Shown piece after piece: positions 41,289-50,200 of a stretch of DNA of 60,001 nt; position 1 is the stretch's first letter; every line of letters begins with the position of its first letter. Made by a program: the position numbers and the translations under genes. Origin of the DNA: MGBC131033 sp910585655 (GTDB taxonomy: Bacteria > Bacillota > Clostridia > Lachnospirales > Lachnospiraceae); assembly GCA_949502025.1 (NCBI GenBank), contig CATBCG010000031.1, positions 1 through 60,001 on the forward strand, written 5' to 3'. The notes below the pieces were generated by a model. That model made no database searches, had not been told where the DNA came from, and saw only the letters and a program-made list of their open reading frames with translations.

Positions 41289-42787
41289 ACGTAGTTTCCT
41301 TCCTTAATAACATCTGCTACCAGTTCCCGTTCGTCCATATGGTGTTTGACGCCCTGGATTTCCTGATAGTCCTCATGACCCTTTCCGGCAAGAACAATAA
41401 CGTCGCCCTCTTCGGCATGGTCAAAGCAATAGCGGATGGCTTCTTTTCGATCCGGAATCGTGACATAGGCGCCGTCGGCACGATGAACGCCAATCAAAAT
41501 ATCCTCAATGATTGCCATTGGTTCCTCGTTCCGTGGGTTATCAGAGGTGACGACAGTCAGGTCGGCAAGTTTAGAAGAAACCTCTCCCATCTCATAGCGT
41601 CTGGCTTTATCACGGTTGCCTCCGCAGCCAAACAGACAGACAAGGCGTTTCGGCTGATATTCCCGCAGAGTAGCCAGCAGACTTTCTAAGCTCATCGCGT
41701 TATGGGCGTAATCGATCATGATAGTAAAATGAGGGGCAACCGGGAGAATTTCGATTCTGCCCTTAACCCGTACCTCTTTTAGCGCGGTCTGAATCGCCGG
41801 GATCGGAACGCCGAAATGTCTGCAGATAGCAATGGCGGTCAGGGAGTTATAGACGGAAAAACTGCCTGGTACGTCAACTTCTACGTCAAAGTCGCACAAT
41901 CCGGAAACATGATAGCTAACGCCCAGAATACCGGGTTTAGTCAGCAGACGGACGTTTTCTGCCCTGAGATCTGGTTGTAAAGTATCAAAGGCAGGAACGG
42001 CAGCCGCGTCAGGTCTGGCATAGCCAAAGGTTTCCAGCTTACAGGTATGCCCATCCAAGACGCCGGCTAAATGCTCGTTGTCCAGGTTGACAATCCCCAG
42101 TTTACATTGCCGGAAGAGCAGTCCTTTACAGCGCATATAATCTTCAAAATCTTTATGTTCGTTTTCTCCGATGTGATCCGGTTCCAGGTTGGTAAAAATT
42201 CCATAGTCAAAAGTAAAGCCGGATACTCGGTGGAGCATCAGCCCCTGGGAAGATACTTCCATCACCACGCTGTCACAGCCTGCTTCTACCATACGGCTGA
42301 AATATTCCTGTACCAGATAGGATTCCGGCGTGGTATTGGCGGAAGGAATGACCTCTTCTCCGATGATAGTTTCAATCGTGCCAATAAGGCCAGGATGAAA
42401 GCCAGCATGTTCAAGGATGGATTTTACCATATAAGTCGTAGTGGTTTTTCCTTTTGTTCCGGTAATACCGATTGTTTTTAACTTTTCTGCCGGATGCCCA
42501 AACCAGGCGGCAGACAGGCAAGCCAGAGCCAGTCTGGCGTTATCTACCCGGATCACCGTGATACCTTCCGGAACGGAAACCTCCCGTTCTACCACCAGAG
42601 CAGAGGCACCCGCTTCGATCACCTGGGGGATAAAATCGTGCGCATCCCGTACCGTGCCGGAAATACAGACAAACATGCTGCCGGAAGTAGCTTTGCGGGA
42701 ATCATAGATCAGGGATGTGACGTCGGTTTCTAACGAACCTTGCAGTAAGGTATAGCTTATACGTTCTAACAGTGCCGAAAGCTTCAT
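41276..42787 (-). CDS. murE: UDP-MurNAc-tripeptide synthetase, meso-DAP adding
   Basis: The 503-residue ligase has YDSRKATSGSMFVCI at its N-terminus, the P-loop GITGTKGKTTTTYMVK, the carbamylated-lysine region and the DNPRNEEP motif at the C-terminus. DNPR marks enzymes that add meso-diaminopimelate rather than lysine, in agreement with dapA, dapB and dapF nearby. AAGGAG precedes the ATG, 15 bases after the dapF stop codon. Confidence 0.94.
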   Translation of the reverse strand: MKLSALLERISYTLLQGSLETDVTSLIYDSRKATSGSMFVCISGTVRDAHDFIPQVIEAGASALVVEREVSVPEGITVIRVDNARLALACLSAAWFGHPAEKLKTIGITGTKGKTTTTYMVKSILEHAGFHPGLIGTIETIIGEEVIPSANTTPESYLVQEYFSRMVEAGCDSVVMEVSSQGLMLHRVSGFTFDYGIFTNLEPDHIGENEHKDFEDYMRCKGLLFRQCKLGIVNLDNEHLAGVLDGHTCKLETFGYARPDAAAVPAFDTLQPDLRAENVRLLTKPGILGVSYHVSGLCDFDVEVDVPGSFSVYNSLTAIAICRHFGVPIPAIQTALKEVRVKGRIEILPVAPHFTIMIDYAHNAMSLESLLATLREYQPKRLVCLFGCGGNRDKARRYEMGEVSSKLADLTVVTSDNPRNEEPMAIIEDILIGVHRADGAYVTIPDRKEAIRYCFDHAEEGDVIVLAGKGHEDYQEIQGVKHHMDERELVADVIKEGNYVWKK

Positions 42788-42802
42788 AGCAATTCTTCTC
42801 CT

Positions 42803-43633
42803 TTAAATTTCTCCTTCAAATACAGTGGTAGCAGGTCCGGTCATCTGGATATGACCGCTTTCCCGATCATAGAAAATCTCCAGATCGCCACCAAGCAGAT
42901 GAACCAGAACCCGATCGTCCGTTTTCTGATTCAGGATACCTGCCATGACAGAGGCGCAGGTGCCGGTACCACATGCCAAAGTCTCGCCGGAACCACGTTC
43001 CCAGACGCGCATACGGATCTCCTTTCGGCTGATAAGCTGTATGAACTCTGTATTGGTACGCTTTGGGAAGCAAGGATGGCATTCAAACTGCGGACCGATT
43101 TGTTCGATTGGGAAAGAAGCCAAATCCGTATCTTCTAAAAAGACAACGGCATGAGGATTGCCCATCGAAACGCAGGTAATACGGTACTCACGACCGGCTA
43201 CCTGAATCGGCTGGTTTATGACGTGATCGAGGCAGACCGGAATCTGCGCCGGATCTAGAATCGGCGTCCCCATATCGACGGTGACGGTCTGTATTAGCCC
43301 GTTTGCTCCTGGATGAAGCGTCAGTTGCTTGACACCGGCTCCGGTTTCTATCGAAATACTGGTTTTATCGGTCAGCCCTTTGTCATAAACATATTTGGCG
43401 ACACAGCGGATACCGTTGCCGCACATTTCGGCTTCCGAGCCGTCGGCGTTATACATCCGCATCCGAAAATCTGCCTGTCCGGAAGGGCAGATGAGGATAA
43501 GACCGTCCGAACCGATGCCAAAATGGCGGTCACTAAGCCGGATAGCCAGATCGGAGGGATGCTCTATCATTTCTTTTGCTGCGTCTACATAAATATAATC
43601 GTTTCCGCAGCCGTGCATTTTTGTAAACCTCAT
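42803..43633 (-). CDS. dapF: Diaminopimelate epimerase
   Basis: The 276-residue enzyme converts LL-DAP to meso-DAP. It opens with MRFTKMHGCGNDYIYVD and has both catalytic cysteines, in EMCGNGIRCVAKYV and TLACGTGTCASVMAG. It is the first gene of the minus-strand operon with murE, murF and dapA. AGGAG precedes the ATG. The 140 bases upstream, shared with the divergent AraC gene, are AT-rich and presumably carry the promoter. Confidence 0.94.
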   Translation of the reverse strand: MRFTKMHGCGNDYIYVDAAKEMIEHPSDLAIRLSDRHFGIGSDGLILICPSGQADFRMRMYNADGSEAEMCGNGIRCVAKYVYDKGLTDKTSISIETGAGVKQLTLHPGANGLIQTVTVDMGTPILDPAQIPVCLDHVINQPIQVAGREYRITCVSMGNPHAVVFLEDTDLASFPIEQIGPQFECHPCFPKRTNTEFIQLISRKEIRMRVWERGSGETLACGTGTCASVMAGILNQKTDDRVLVHLLGGDLEIFYDRESGHIQMTGPATTVFEGEI

Positions 43634-43773
43634 ACGATTTTCTCCTAACGTTATAGTTTTTTCTCTAGTATATAAAACAGGATTTATTATTAAAATATTA
43701 TAAAGTGCTTGAAGGCTTTCATATAATGCTTTAAGATAGAAGAAAGATGACAGGAAGACGGGAGGTGCTGCGG

Positions 43774-44658
43774 ATGGACGACCGACGGGAACGGGGGCAA
43801 AAGCGAGGCTATTTAAATCAAAACTTTCTGTTTTTTCATTTAAAAGATCGAAAAGAGGAGCAATACGACTACCATTACCATGAATTTAACAAGATGATAC
43901 TCTTGCTTTCCGGCAAGGTGACATATATGATAGAAGGGAAGACCTATTTTTTAAAACCCTGGGATATTTTGCTGGTCAATCACCATGATATCCACCGTCC
44001 GGTGATCGACGCGAGCGAGCCTTATGAGCGGATCATTCTCTGGATTAGCCCGGACTATATCAAGCGGTTTTGTGAGGAGGGCGACGATCTTTCGGCTTGC
44101 TTTTCTCTGACGGGAGAGCGGCGGATGAATTTAATCCGGTTAGAATCCGGCTTGCAGGAGAGAATGCGGGAGCTGATTGCCGAGCTGGAGCAGTCTGTAA
44201 AGGGGGACGAGTATGGCAGTAGGCAGATGGCGGAAGCCTTGTTTGTGCAGATTTTGGTGTATTTGAACCGGATTCAGCTAGGGGAGCCAGCCAAGCAGGG
44301 AGAGGACGTGTTGAAATACGATCCGCGGATCGAAAGCCTGTTAAAATATATCAACGGGCATTTACGGGACGAGCTGACGATCGACTGTCTGGCGGAACAA
44401 TGCTACATAAGCCGGTTTTATCTGATGCACCGCTTTAAAGAGGAGACAGGCTATACGATTTATAATTATATTATGCAGAAACGCCTGCTGTTGACCAAGG
44501 ATCTGATGGAACAGGGCGTCGGAGCTGCCCAGGCGGCTCAGGAATCCGGATTTCGCGAATACTCTGCTTTTCTGCGTGCTTTTAAAAAGAATTTCGGCAT
44601 CACCCCTACAGAATATATGTTGTCGGGACGAAAGGGTCTGGGGGATATTTTAGATTGA
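43774..44658 (+). CDS. AraC-family regulator with cupin domain, next to ABC genes
   Basis: The 294-residue regulator has an AraC cupin region (YDYHYHEFNKMILLLSGKVT, then PWDILLVNHHDIHRPV) and a C-terminal double helix-turn-helix (LAEQCYISRFYLMHRFKEET, SAFLRAFKKNFGITPTEY). The start at 43774 follows GGGAGG by 8 bases; an earlier in-frame ATG at 43747 has a poorer site. The ABC ATPase gene starts 34 bases after its stop codon, so it may regulate its own operon. Confidence 0.87.
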   Translation: MDDRRERGQKRGYLNQNFLFFHLKDRKEEQYDYHYHEFNKMILLLSGKVTYMIEGKTYFLKPWDILLVNHHDIHRPVIDASEPYERIILWISPDYIKRFCEEGDDLSACFSLTGERRMNLIRLESGLQERMRELIAELEQSVKGDEYGSRQMAEALFVQILVYLNRIQLGEPAKQGEDVLKYDPRIESLLKYINGHLRDELTIDCLAEQCYISRFYLMHRFKEETGYTIYNYIMQKRLLLTKDLMEQGVGAAQAAQESGFREYSAFLRAFKKNFGITPTEYMLSGRKGLGDILD

Positions 44659-44692
44659 AGTTTTGTATGATTTAAAGTCAGGAGGTATGATA

Positions 44693-45406
44693 ATGGAGGA
44701 TAAGGGTAATTTTGTAGAACTGCGTCAGGTGACAAAGACCTATCAGATGGGCGAAGTCGTGATCCATGCGGCAGACGGAATTGATTTTGAGATAAAGAAG
44801 GGTGAGTTTGTTGTGGTAGTGGGACCGAGCGGCGCGGGCAAGACGACGGTGCTAAATATTTTAGGCGGGATGGATACGGCGACCGGCGGTCAAGTGCTGG
44901 TGGATGGGAATGATATCACGCATTACAGAGGGAGGAAGTTAATCCAGTACCGGAGGGAGGATATCGGCTTTGTGTTCCAGTTTTACAACCTCGTACAGAA
45001 TCTGACCGCTCTCGAAAACGTAGAGCTGGCGCTGCAGATATCAAAAAATCCGTTAGATGCCAGAGAAGTATTAAAAGAGGTAGGTTTAGAGGATCGGATG
45101 GGCAATTTTCCGGCGCAGCTTTCCGGAGGCGAGCAGCAGCGGGTTTCGATTGCCAGGGCGTTAGCGAAGAATCCGAAGCTGCTGTTGTGCGACGAGCCGA
45201 CGGGAGCCCTAGATTACCAGACCGGAAAGTCTATTTTAAAGCTACTGCAGGATACGTGCCGAAAAAAGGGGCGAACGGTGATTGTCATTACTCATAATAC
45301 AGCGATTTCCCCGATGGCGGATCGGGTAATTCGTATCAAAAACGGAAAGGTAAAGGAAACGCAGATCAATCAGAACCCTGTTCCGGTCGAAACGATTGAG
45401 TGGTAA
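44693..45406 (+). CDS. ABC transporter ATP-binding protein, MacB/LolD class
   Basis: The 237-residue ATPase has Walker A GPSGAGKTTVLN, the Q-loop FVFQFYNLVQNLTALE, the signature LSGGEQQRVSIARAL and Walker B LLLCDEPTGALD. The class powers mechanotransmission or lipid-extracting transporters rather than classic import. The start at 44693 is placed 7 bases after AGGAGG. The giant permease downstream is its natural partner. Confidence 0.9.
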   Translation: MEDKGNFVELRQVTKTYQMGEVVIHAADGIDFEIKKGEFVVVVGPSGAGKTTVLNILGGMDTATGGQVLVDGNDITHYRGRKLIQYRREDIGFVFQFYNLVQNLTALENVELALQISKNPLDAREVLKEVGLEDRMGNFPAQLSGGEQQRVSIARALAKNPKLLLCDEPTGALDYQTGKSILKLLQDTCRKKGRTVIVITHNTAISPMADRVIRIKNGKVKETQINQNPVPVETIEW

Positions 45407-45516
45407 CAGGTGAAAAGAGTTGTAACGATGCCGATGACGGCAGCAGGGAAAGGAGGACGGTAATCTTCGACCGCCAAAGAAACGAAGGCGAGAGAAGATC
45501 ATGCCGGGGAATGGTG

Positions 45517-48500
45517 ATGAAGCAAGCGCAGAGAAAGGATTTTTTTCGGGAAATAGGGAAAAGCTGGAGTCGTTTTCTATCTATTTTATTGATTACGGCG
45601 CTGGGTGTTTCCTTTTATGCAGGGGTACGTTCTTCAGAGCCGGATATGAGACTGACCGCGGATAGCTTGTACGATGAAACCAGGTTTATGGATATCCGGG
45701 TAGTCAGTACGATGGGACTGGCAGGAGAGGATTTGGAAGCTGTTTTAAACGTTCCTGGAGTAGAACAGGTAGAAGCTGGAATGGAAGCGGAAGCGCTCTG
45801 CGAATATGAGGGATTAAGCAGCCTGCTGCACATTTTTTCTCTGGGAGGGAATCTTAACCAGGTACAGGTAGAAAAAGGAAGACTGCCGGAACAGCCGGGA
45901 GAATGTTTTGGAGACGCTCGTTTTATGGAACGAAACGGCTGGGAAGTCGGAGATTCGATTACGCTGCATTCCGGGAAACGGGATACGGACGGAACGGAAG
46001 AGGATATCCTGGATACCTTAGGGCATACTACATATACAATTGTAGGCTGCGGCAGCTATGCCAAATATTTGAATCTGGATCGGGGAACAGCAGAGATCGG
46101 GGACGGAAAACCGGACGGATTTTTAGGGCTTTTGTTAGAGGAATTTTATCAGGATTCAGAAGCGGCGCAGGCTCCGATTTATCATAGCATTTATGTACGG
46201 GTAGAAGGAGCCGAGGAAGAAAACTGTTATTTGGACGCATACGAGGATAAAGTCGATGAGGTCATAGAGCGTATAGAAGAAATCGCCGGGGAGCGGTGTC
46301 AGATTCGTTATGAAGCGATTCAGACAGATGCCAAGCAAAAGCTGGCGGATGCCAGGGCGGAAATTGCAGACGGCGAACAAAAGGTAGCCGACGGAGAAAC
46401 AGAGCTGGCAGATGCCGAGGCAGAGTTGGCGGACGCCAAAGCAGATCTGGCGGACGCGGAGCAAAAGCTGGCAGACGGCAGAAAGGAATTAGACGACGGC
46501 TGGGCTTCCTATCAGGAAGGTTTGGAAGAGGTAGAAAAAAACGAGGCGGATCTGGCAGATGCCGAAAGGCAGCTAACCGATGCCAGAGAGGAGCTGCGTA
46601 AGCAGCAGGAAACGGCGGATGCCGGACGGAAAGAGTATGAAGACGGAATGTCGCAGTTAGAAGCGGCGGAAAAACGTCTGGCTTCGCAATCGGAGCAGTT
46701 AGAACAGATGGAGGAACAGTTTTTTGCCGGATTTGAGGCGATGGGCATGACCGATCGTGAGCAGATATTGGCTTATGTGAAAACCGACGAAGAACTGTCC
46801 GCGCAGTATCAGCAGTTAGAGGACGGAAAGGCGCAGATAGCAGACGGTCAGGCAGAGCTGGCAGAAAACCGTAAGGTATTAGAACAGAGCGGGCAGGAGC
46901 TGACGGCGGGCGAGGAAAAGCTAAAAGAAGCCGGGCAGACCTGGCAGAATTCCTGGAACGAGCTGCAAGAAGGAAAGCAGGAGCTGGCGAAAGCCAGAGC
47001 GGAGTTAGAAGAGGCGAAGGAAGAACTGGAAGAAGGAGAAAAGGAGGCAGCCGACGGAGAAGCAGAACTAGAGGATGCCAAAAAGGAGTTTGCAGAGAAA
47101 AAGGCAGAAGCAGAAGAAGAGATGGCAGAGGCCAGGGAGGATCTGGTAGAAGCCAGGAAGGAGTTAGAGGAAGCCAGGCTCGAGGTAGCAGATGCCGAGG
47201 CAGACTTAGAGGATCTGGAACTGCCGGAATGGATAGTATTAAAGCGAAGCGATTCGGTGCAGACGTTTATAGAATTCGGAACGGACGCCGAACGGATTGG
47301 AGCGATTGGAGAGGTATTTCCTGCGCTGTTCTTTCTCGTAGCGGCGCTGGTCTGTTTGACGACTATGACGAGAATGGTAGAGGAAGAGCGGACGCAGATC
47401 GGTACGATGAAAGCGCTGGGCTATTCCAAGGCTTCGATTGCTTCCAAATATATCTTATATGCACTTTCGGCGTGTCTGCTTGGCGGTGTGATCGGCGCGG
47501 TAGGAGGAAGCTATCTGTATCCGTATGTGATCATCAAAGCGTATCAGATTTTATATATCGGACTGCCGGAACCAGTGATGCTTATTCATGCAGATCAGGC
47601 GGTAATAGCCATTTTAATTGCGGTTTTTTGTACCGTGGCGGCGACGGCGCTTTCGTGTTATAAGGAGCTGGCAGGAGTTCCGGCAGAGCTGATGCGTCCG
47701 GAAGCGCCAAAGCAGGGAAAACGGGTGCTGCTTGAACGAATGGGCTTTTTCTGGAAGCATTTAAGCTTTACCTGGAAATCCTCTCTGCGAAATCTGTTCC
47801 GTTATAAAAAGCGGTTGTTTATGACGATTTTTGGCATTGGCGGCAGTATGTCCTTGCTGATGGTAGGATTTGGACTGCGGGATTCGATTCAGGAAATCGT
47901 CAATAACCAGTATCAGCAACTATGGACTTATGATGCACAGTTGTCGGTAGATGAAGGAAAGAGCGAGGAAGTAAAGCAGAACTATCGTGACGAGTTGGAG
48001 GAAACGCTTCCGGAAGTAGAAGAAAGTCTGTATATACGTACCGTGGCAATGGATGTGGAGGCAAATGGCGTAACGAAAAATGTAAATTTGTTTGTGCCGG
48101 AGCGTTTGGACGGGCTGGAACAGTTTTTGGTGCTGCGAGACCGGCTGTCAGATGAACACTATACCTTAAAGGAAGGCGGAGCAGTGATCACGGAAAAGCT
48201 GGCGAAGTTGTTGGAACTTTCGGTAGGGGATACGATTTATCTGATGAAAAATGAAACGGAAAGGCTGCCGGTGAAAGTAGAGGCGATTACGGAAAATTAT
48301 ATGTATCATTATGTCTATTTGGCAAAAGCAGATTACCAGCAGATGTTTGGAGAAGAGCCGGAGTACAACCAGCTACTGCTTAAACTGTCCGAGCTGTCGG
48401 AGAGCCGGAAGACCGAGCTTTCCGAGCTGCTTTTAAATCACGACATAGTGCAGTCTATGACCTTAGTCGAGGATTTGGAGGAAACCGTGGCAAATATGAT

Positions 48501-48909
48501 GCACAGTCTGGATCTGGTAATCTGGGTGCTGATTGTGGCAGCGGGGCTTTTGGCGTTCATTATCCTGTATAATTTAAACAACATCAGTATGATGGAGCGT
48601 CGTCGGGAGCTGGCAACGATTAAGGTATTGGGTTTTTATGACATTGAGGTGGCAGAATATGTTTACCGGGAAAATATTTTGCTGACCGGACTTGGGATTT
48701 TGGCTGGCGTCGTGATGGGGCTCGTTTTGCATCAGTATGTGATTCGTACCTGTGAAATTGATATGATTATGTTTGGTCGTAGCATCAAGCTGCCGAGTTA
48801 CCTGTATAGTATGCTGCTGACGGGACTGTTTGCGATGGCGGTCAATTTCGGGATGTTCTTTAAATTGCGGAAAATTGATATGGTAGAGTCGTTAAAAAGC
48901 GTAGAATAA
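45517..48909 (+). CDS. Giant FtsX-type ABC permease with extracellular coiled coil
   Basis: The predicted product has about 1130 residues, with one helix near residues 17-37, a MacB-like extracellular domain, a coiled coil from about 266 to 568 built of alanine-rich repeats of the type ELADAEAELADAKADLADAE, a first FtsX bundle (about 600-730), a second extracellular domain, and a final FtsX bundle (about 985-1125) ending MVESLKSVE. Such proteins usually move substrates such as lipids or peptides at the outer face of the membrane, or transmit force to wall enzymes. The start at 45517 follows GGGGAATGG; the frame is open from 45400 and overlaps the ATPase gene, so a longer N-terminus is possible. 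The coiled coil suggests reach into the cell wall. Confidence 0.85.
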   Translation: MKQAQRKDFFREIGKSWSRFLSILLITALGVSFYAGVRSSEPDMRLTADSLYDETRFMDIRVVSTMGLAGEDLEAVLNVPGVEQVEAGMEAEALCEYEGLSSLLHIFSLGGNLNQVQVEKGRLPEQPGECFGDARFMERNGWEVGDSITLHSGKRDTDGTEEDILDTLGHTTYTIVGCGSYAKYLNLDRGTAEIGDGKPDGFLGLLLEEFYQDSEAAQAPIYHSIYVRVEGAEEENCYLDAYEDKVDEVIERIEEIAGERCQIRYEAIQTDAKQKLADARAEIADGEQKVADGETELADAEAELADAKADLADAEQKLADGRKELDDGWASYQEGLEEVEKNEADLADAERQLTDAREELRKQQETADAGRKEYEDGMSQLEAAEKRLASQSEQLEQMEEQFFAGFEAMGMTDREQILAYVKTDEELSAQYQQLEDGKAQIADGQAELAENRKVLEQSGQELTAGEEKLKEAGQTWQNSWNELQEGKQELAKARAELEEAKEELEEGEKEAADGEAELEDAKKEFAEKKAEAEEEMAEAREDLVEARKELEEARLEVADAEADLEDLELPEWIVLKRSDSVQTFIEFGTDAERIGAIGEVFPALFFLVAALVCLTTMTRMVEEERTQIGTMKALGYSKASIASKYILYALSACLLGGVIGAVGGSYLYPYVIIKAYQILYIGLPEPVMLIHADQAVIAILIAVFCTVAATALSCYKELAGVPAELMRPEAPKQGKRVLLERMGFFWKHLSFTWKSSLRNLFRYKKRLFMTIFGIGGSMSLLMVGFGLRDSIQEIVNNQYQQLWTYDAQLSVDEGKSEEVKQNYRDELEETLPEVEESLYIRTVAMDVEANGVTKNVNLFVPERLDGLEQFLVLRDRLSDEHYTLKEGGAVITEKLAKLLELSVGDTIYLMKNETERLPVKVEAITENYMYHYVYLAKADYQQMFGEEPEYNQLLLKLSELSESRKTELSELLLNHDIVQSMTLVEDLEETVANMMHSLDLVIWVLIVAAGLLAFIILYNLNNISMMERRRELATIKVLGFYDIEVAEYVYRENILLTGLGILAGVVMGLVLHQYVIRTCEIDMIMFGRSIKLPSYLYSMLLTGLFAMAVNFGMFFKLRKIDMVESLKSVE

Positions 48910-48963
48910 GAGTGGATTTGCTAGAGTTTGCCAAATGGGAAAATTGAAATTCCCGTATAAAAG

Positions 48964-48999
48964 GTTATCACCTGGGTACAATACAAGTGAGGTGATAAC
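48964..48999 (+). promoter_or_regulatory. Hairpin covering the ribosome site of the LytM-like gene
   Basis: GTTATCACCT (48964-48973) and AGGTGATAAC (48990-48999) form a perfect 10-bp stem whose right arm is the GAGGTG ribosome site, directly before the GTG start at 49001. Folding would hide the start, so it may control translation, or be a palindromic protein-binding site. Confidence 0.6.
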
Positions 49000-49000
49000 A

Positions 49001-50077
49001 GTGAAACGAGAGAAGGTTTCGGCATTTTTTAAGTCAAAGGGATTTTATGTATCACTTTTTGCAGGTATCTTTGCCGTATTTGTGCTGACGATGGTTTATG
49101 CCAATGTGAATTCCATTAAACGACAGAGTGAGGATGAGTTAGCAAAGCAGGACACTCCGGGGAATTTAGCAGAGGTGAATCCAGCAGGGGAAGGTGCCAT
49201 TGGTGTAAAGCCGGATGCCACAGGCGGGCAGAAGGATACATCAACAGGAAGTGAGACCGCAAAGGCGGACGGGGAGACTGCCAAAAACAGTGATATCACA
49301 GGCAGCGCTACTCCGGACGGCTGGACTGGTGAAACAGCCCAGGGTGATGCGGCTGACAAGACGCCGCAAAACGAGATGGCGCAGGGAGAGAAGCTGCAGG
49401 AGGATAAGACTCAAGGCGAGGTGGCAACAGACGACACAGCCAAAGACGACGCCGGCGAAGGAACTTCTACAGAGACAGTGGCAAAGGAAGACCAGCCAGG
49501 CTTAGCCGAGGGCGAGACTTCTTCTGGCATCGGAGAGGATCTGGCAGGAAATCTGGAGCTGGAATCGGAGTATGGGGAAGTAGCTTCTGCCGAGGGCGAG
49601 ACGGACACCGCAGAGCCTGTTACGTCCGTACAGCCTAACCAAAACATTTTACAGAACCTCCATTTTCAGGAGGAAAACGGCTTGCTTTGGCCAGCCGAAG
49701 GCGCTATTATCAAAAACTACAGCATGGAAAAACTGGTCTATTTTGAAACATTGGAGCAGTTTAAATGCAATCCGGCTGTCATGATTAGCCTAGAAGTAGG
49801 AAGCGATGTCGTCTGTGGCGCAAAGGGCGTAGTAACGGCGATTACGGAGACGGAGGAGTTAGGAAACAGCGTCCTGATTGATATCGGGGACGGCTATCAG
49901 CTCCGTTACGCCCAGATAAAGGATCTGCATGTGCAGGTAGGCGACGTGGTAGAGGAAGGCACGGTACTGGCACAGGTGGCAGAACCGACTATCTATTACA
50001 GCAAGGAAGGAAGCAACCTGTATTTCCAGGTAATGCAAAACGGAGAATCCGTCAATCCATTACTCTTGTTAAGATGA
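49001..50077 (+). CDS. Membrane-anchored degenerate LytM/M23 protein (SpoIIQ-like)
   Basis: The 358-residue protein has one N-terminal helix (about 15-34), a 170-residue linker rich in T, A, G, E and D, and a C-terminal M23/LytM fold: GNSVLIDIGDGYQLRYAQIK and VQVGDVVEEGTVLAQVAEP. The metal-binding HxH of active M23 enzymes is replaced (SNLYFQ instead of HLHF), so it is not expected to cut peptidoglycan. This is the pattern of clostridial SpoIIQ, which docks with SpoIIIAH across the forespore membranes; a sporulation role is likely but unproven. The GTG start is chosen for the GAGGTG site. A terminator follows. Confidence 0.78.
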   Translation: MKREKVSAFFKSKGFYVSLFAGIFAVFVLTMVYANVNSIKRQSEDELAKQDTPGNLAEVNPAGEGAIGVKPDATGGQKDTSTGSETAKADGETAKNSDITGSATPDGWTGETAQGDAADKTPQNEMAQGEKLQEDKTQGEVATDDTAKDDAGEGTSTETVAKEDQPGLAEGETSSGIGEDLAGNLELESEYGEVASAEGETDTAEPVTSVQPNQNILQNLHFQEENGLLWPAEGAIIKNYSMEKLVYFETLEQFKCNPAVMISLEVGSDVVCGAKGVVTAITETEELGNSVLIDIGDGYQLRYAQIKDLHVQVGDVVEEGTVLAQVAEPTIYYSKEGSNLYFQVMQNGESVNPLLLLR

Positions 50078-50085
50078 AAAAAAGG

Positions 50086-50124
50086 CAGGCAGAGGACAGG
50101 AATTCCTGGTACTCTGCCTGTTTT
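50086..50124 (+). terminator. Terminator after the LytM-like gene
   Basis: CAGGCAGAG pairs with CTCTGCCTG, with an inner CAGGAATTCCTG palindrome, and TTTT follows. Confidence 0.75.
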
Positions 50125-50133
50125 GCAGCCTAC

Positions 50134-50163
50134 TTGACAAAAGTAGTGGGGGTGGGATACACT
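50134..50163 (+). promoter_or_regulatory. Promoter of the moxR-DUF58-transglutaminase operon
   Basis: TTGACA (50134-50139) and TACACT (50158-50163), 18 bases apart, lie 38 bases before the start codon and just after the preceding terminator. Confidence 0.5.
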
Positions 50164-50200
50164 TGAAATAAAGAAGCTTTTAGCGGGGGGAGGAAGTTCC

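Noticed and set aside
46156..47081. Several open frames antisense to the coiled-coil part of the giant permease
   Set aside because: They are serine/leucine-rich artefacts of the repetitive ELADAEA-type codons and carry no independent signals.
46316..47222. Dense near-repeats at DNA level that could suggest a CRISPR or minisatellite
   Set aside because: The repeats follow the coding frame of an alanine-rich coiled coil with varying unit length and no spacers.
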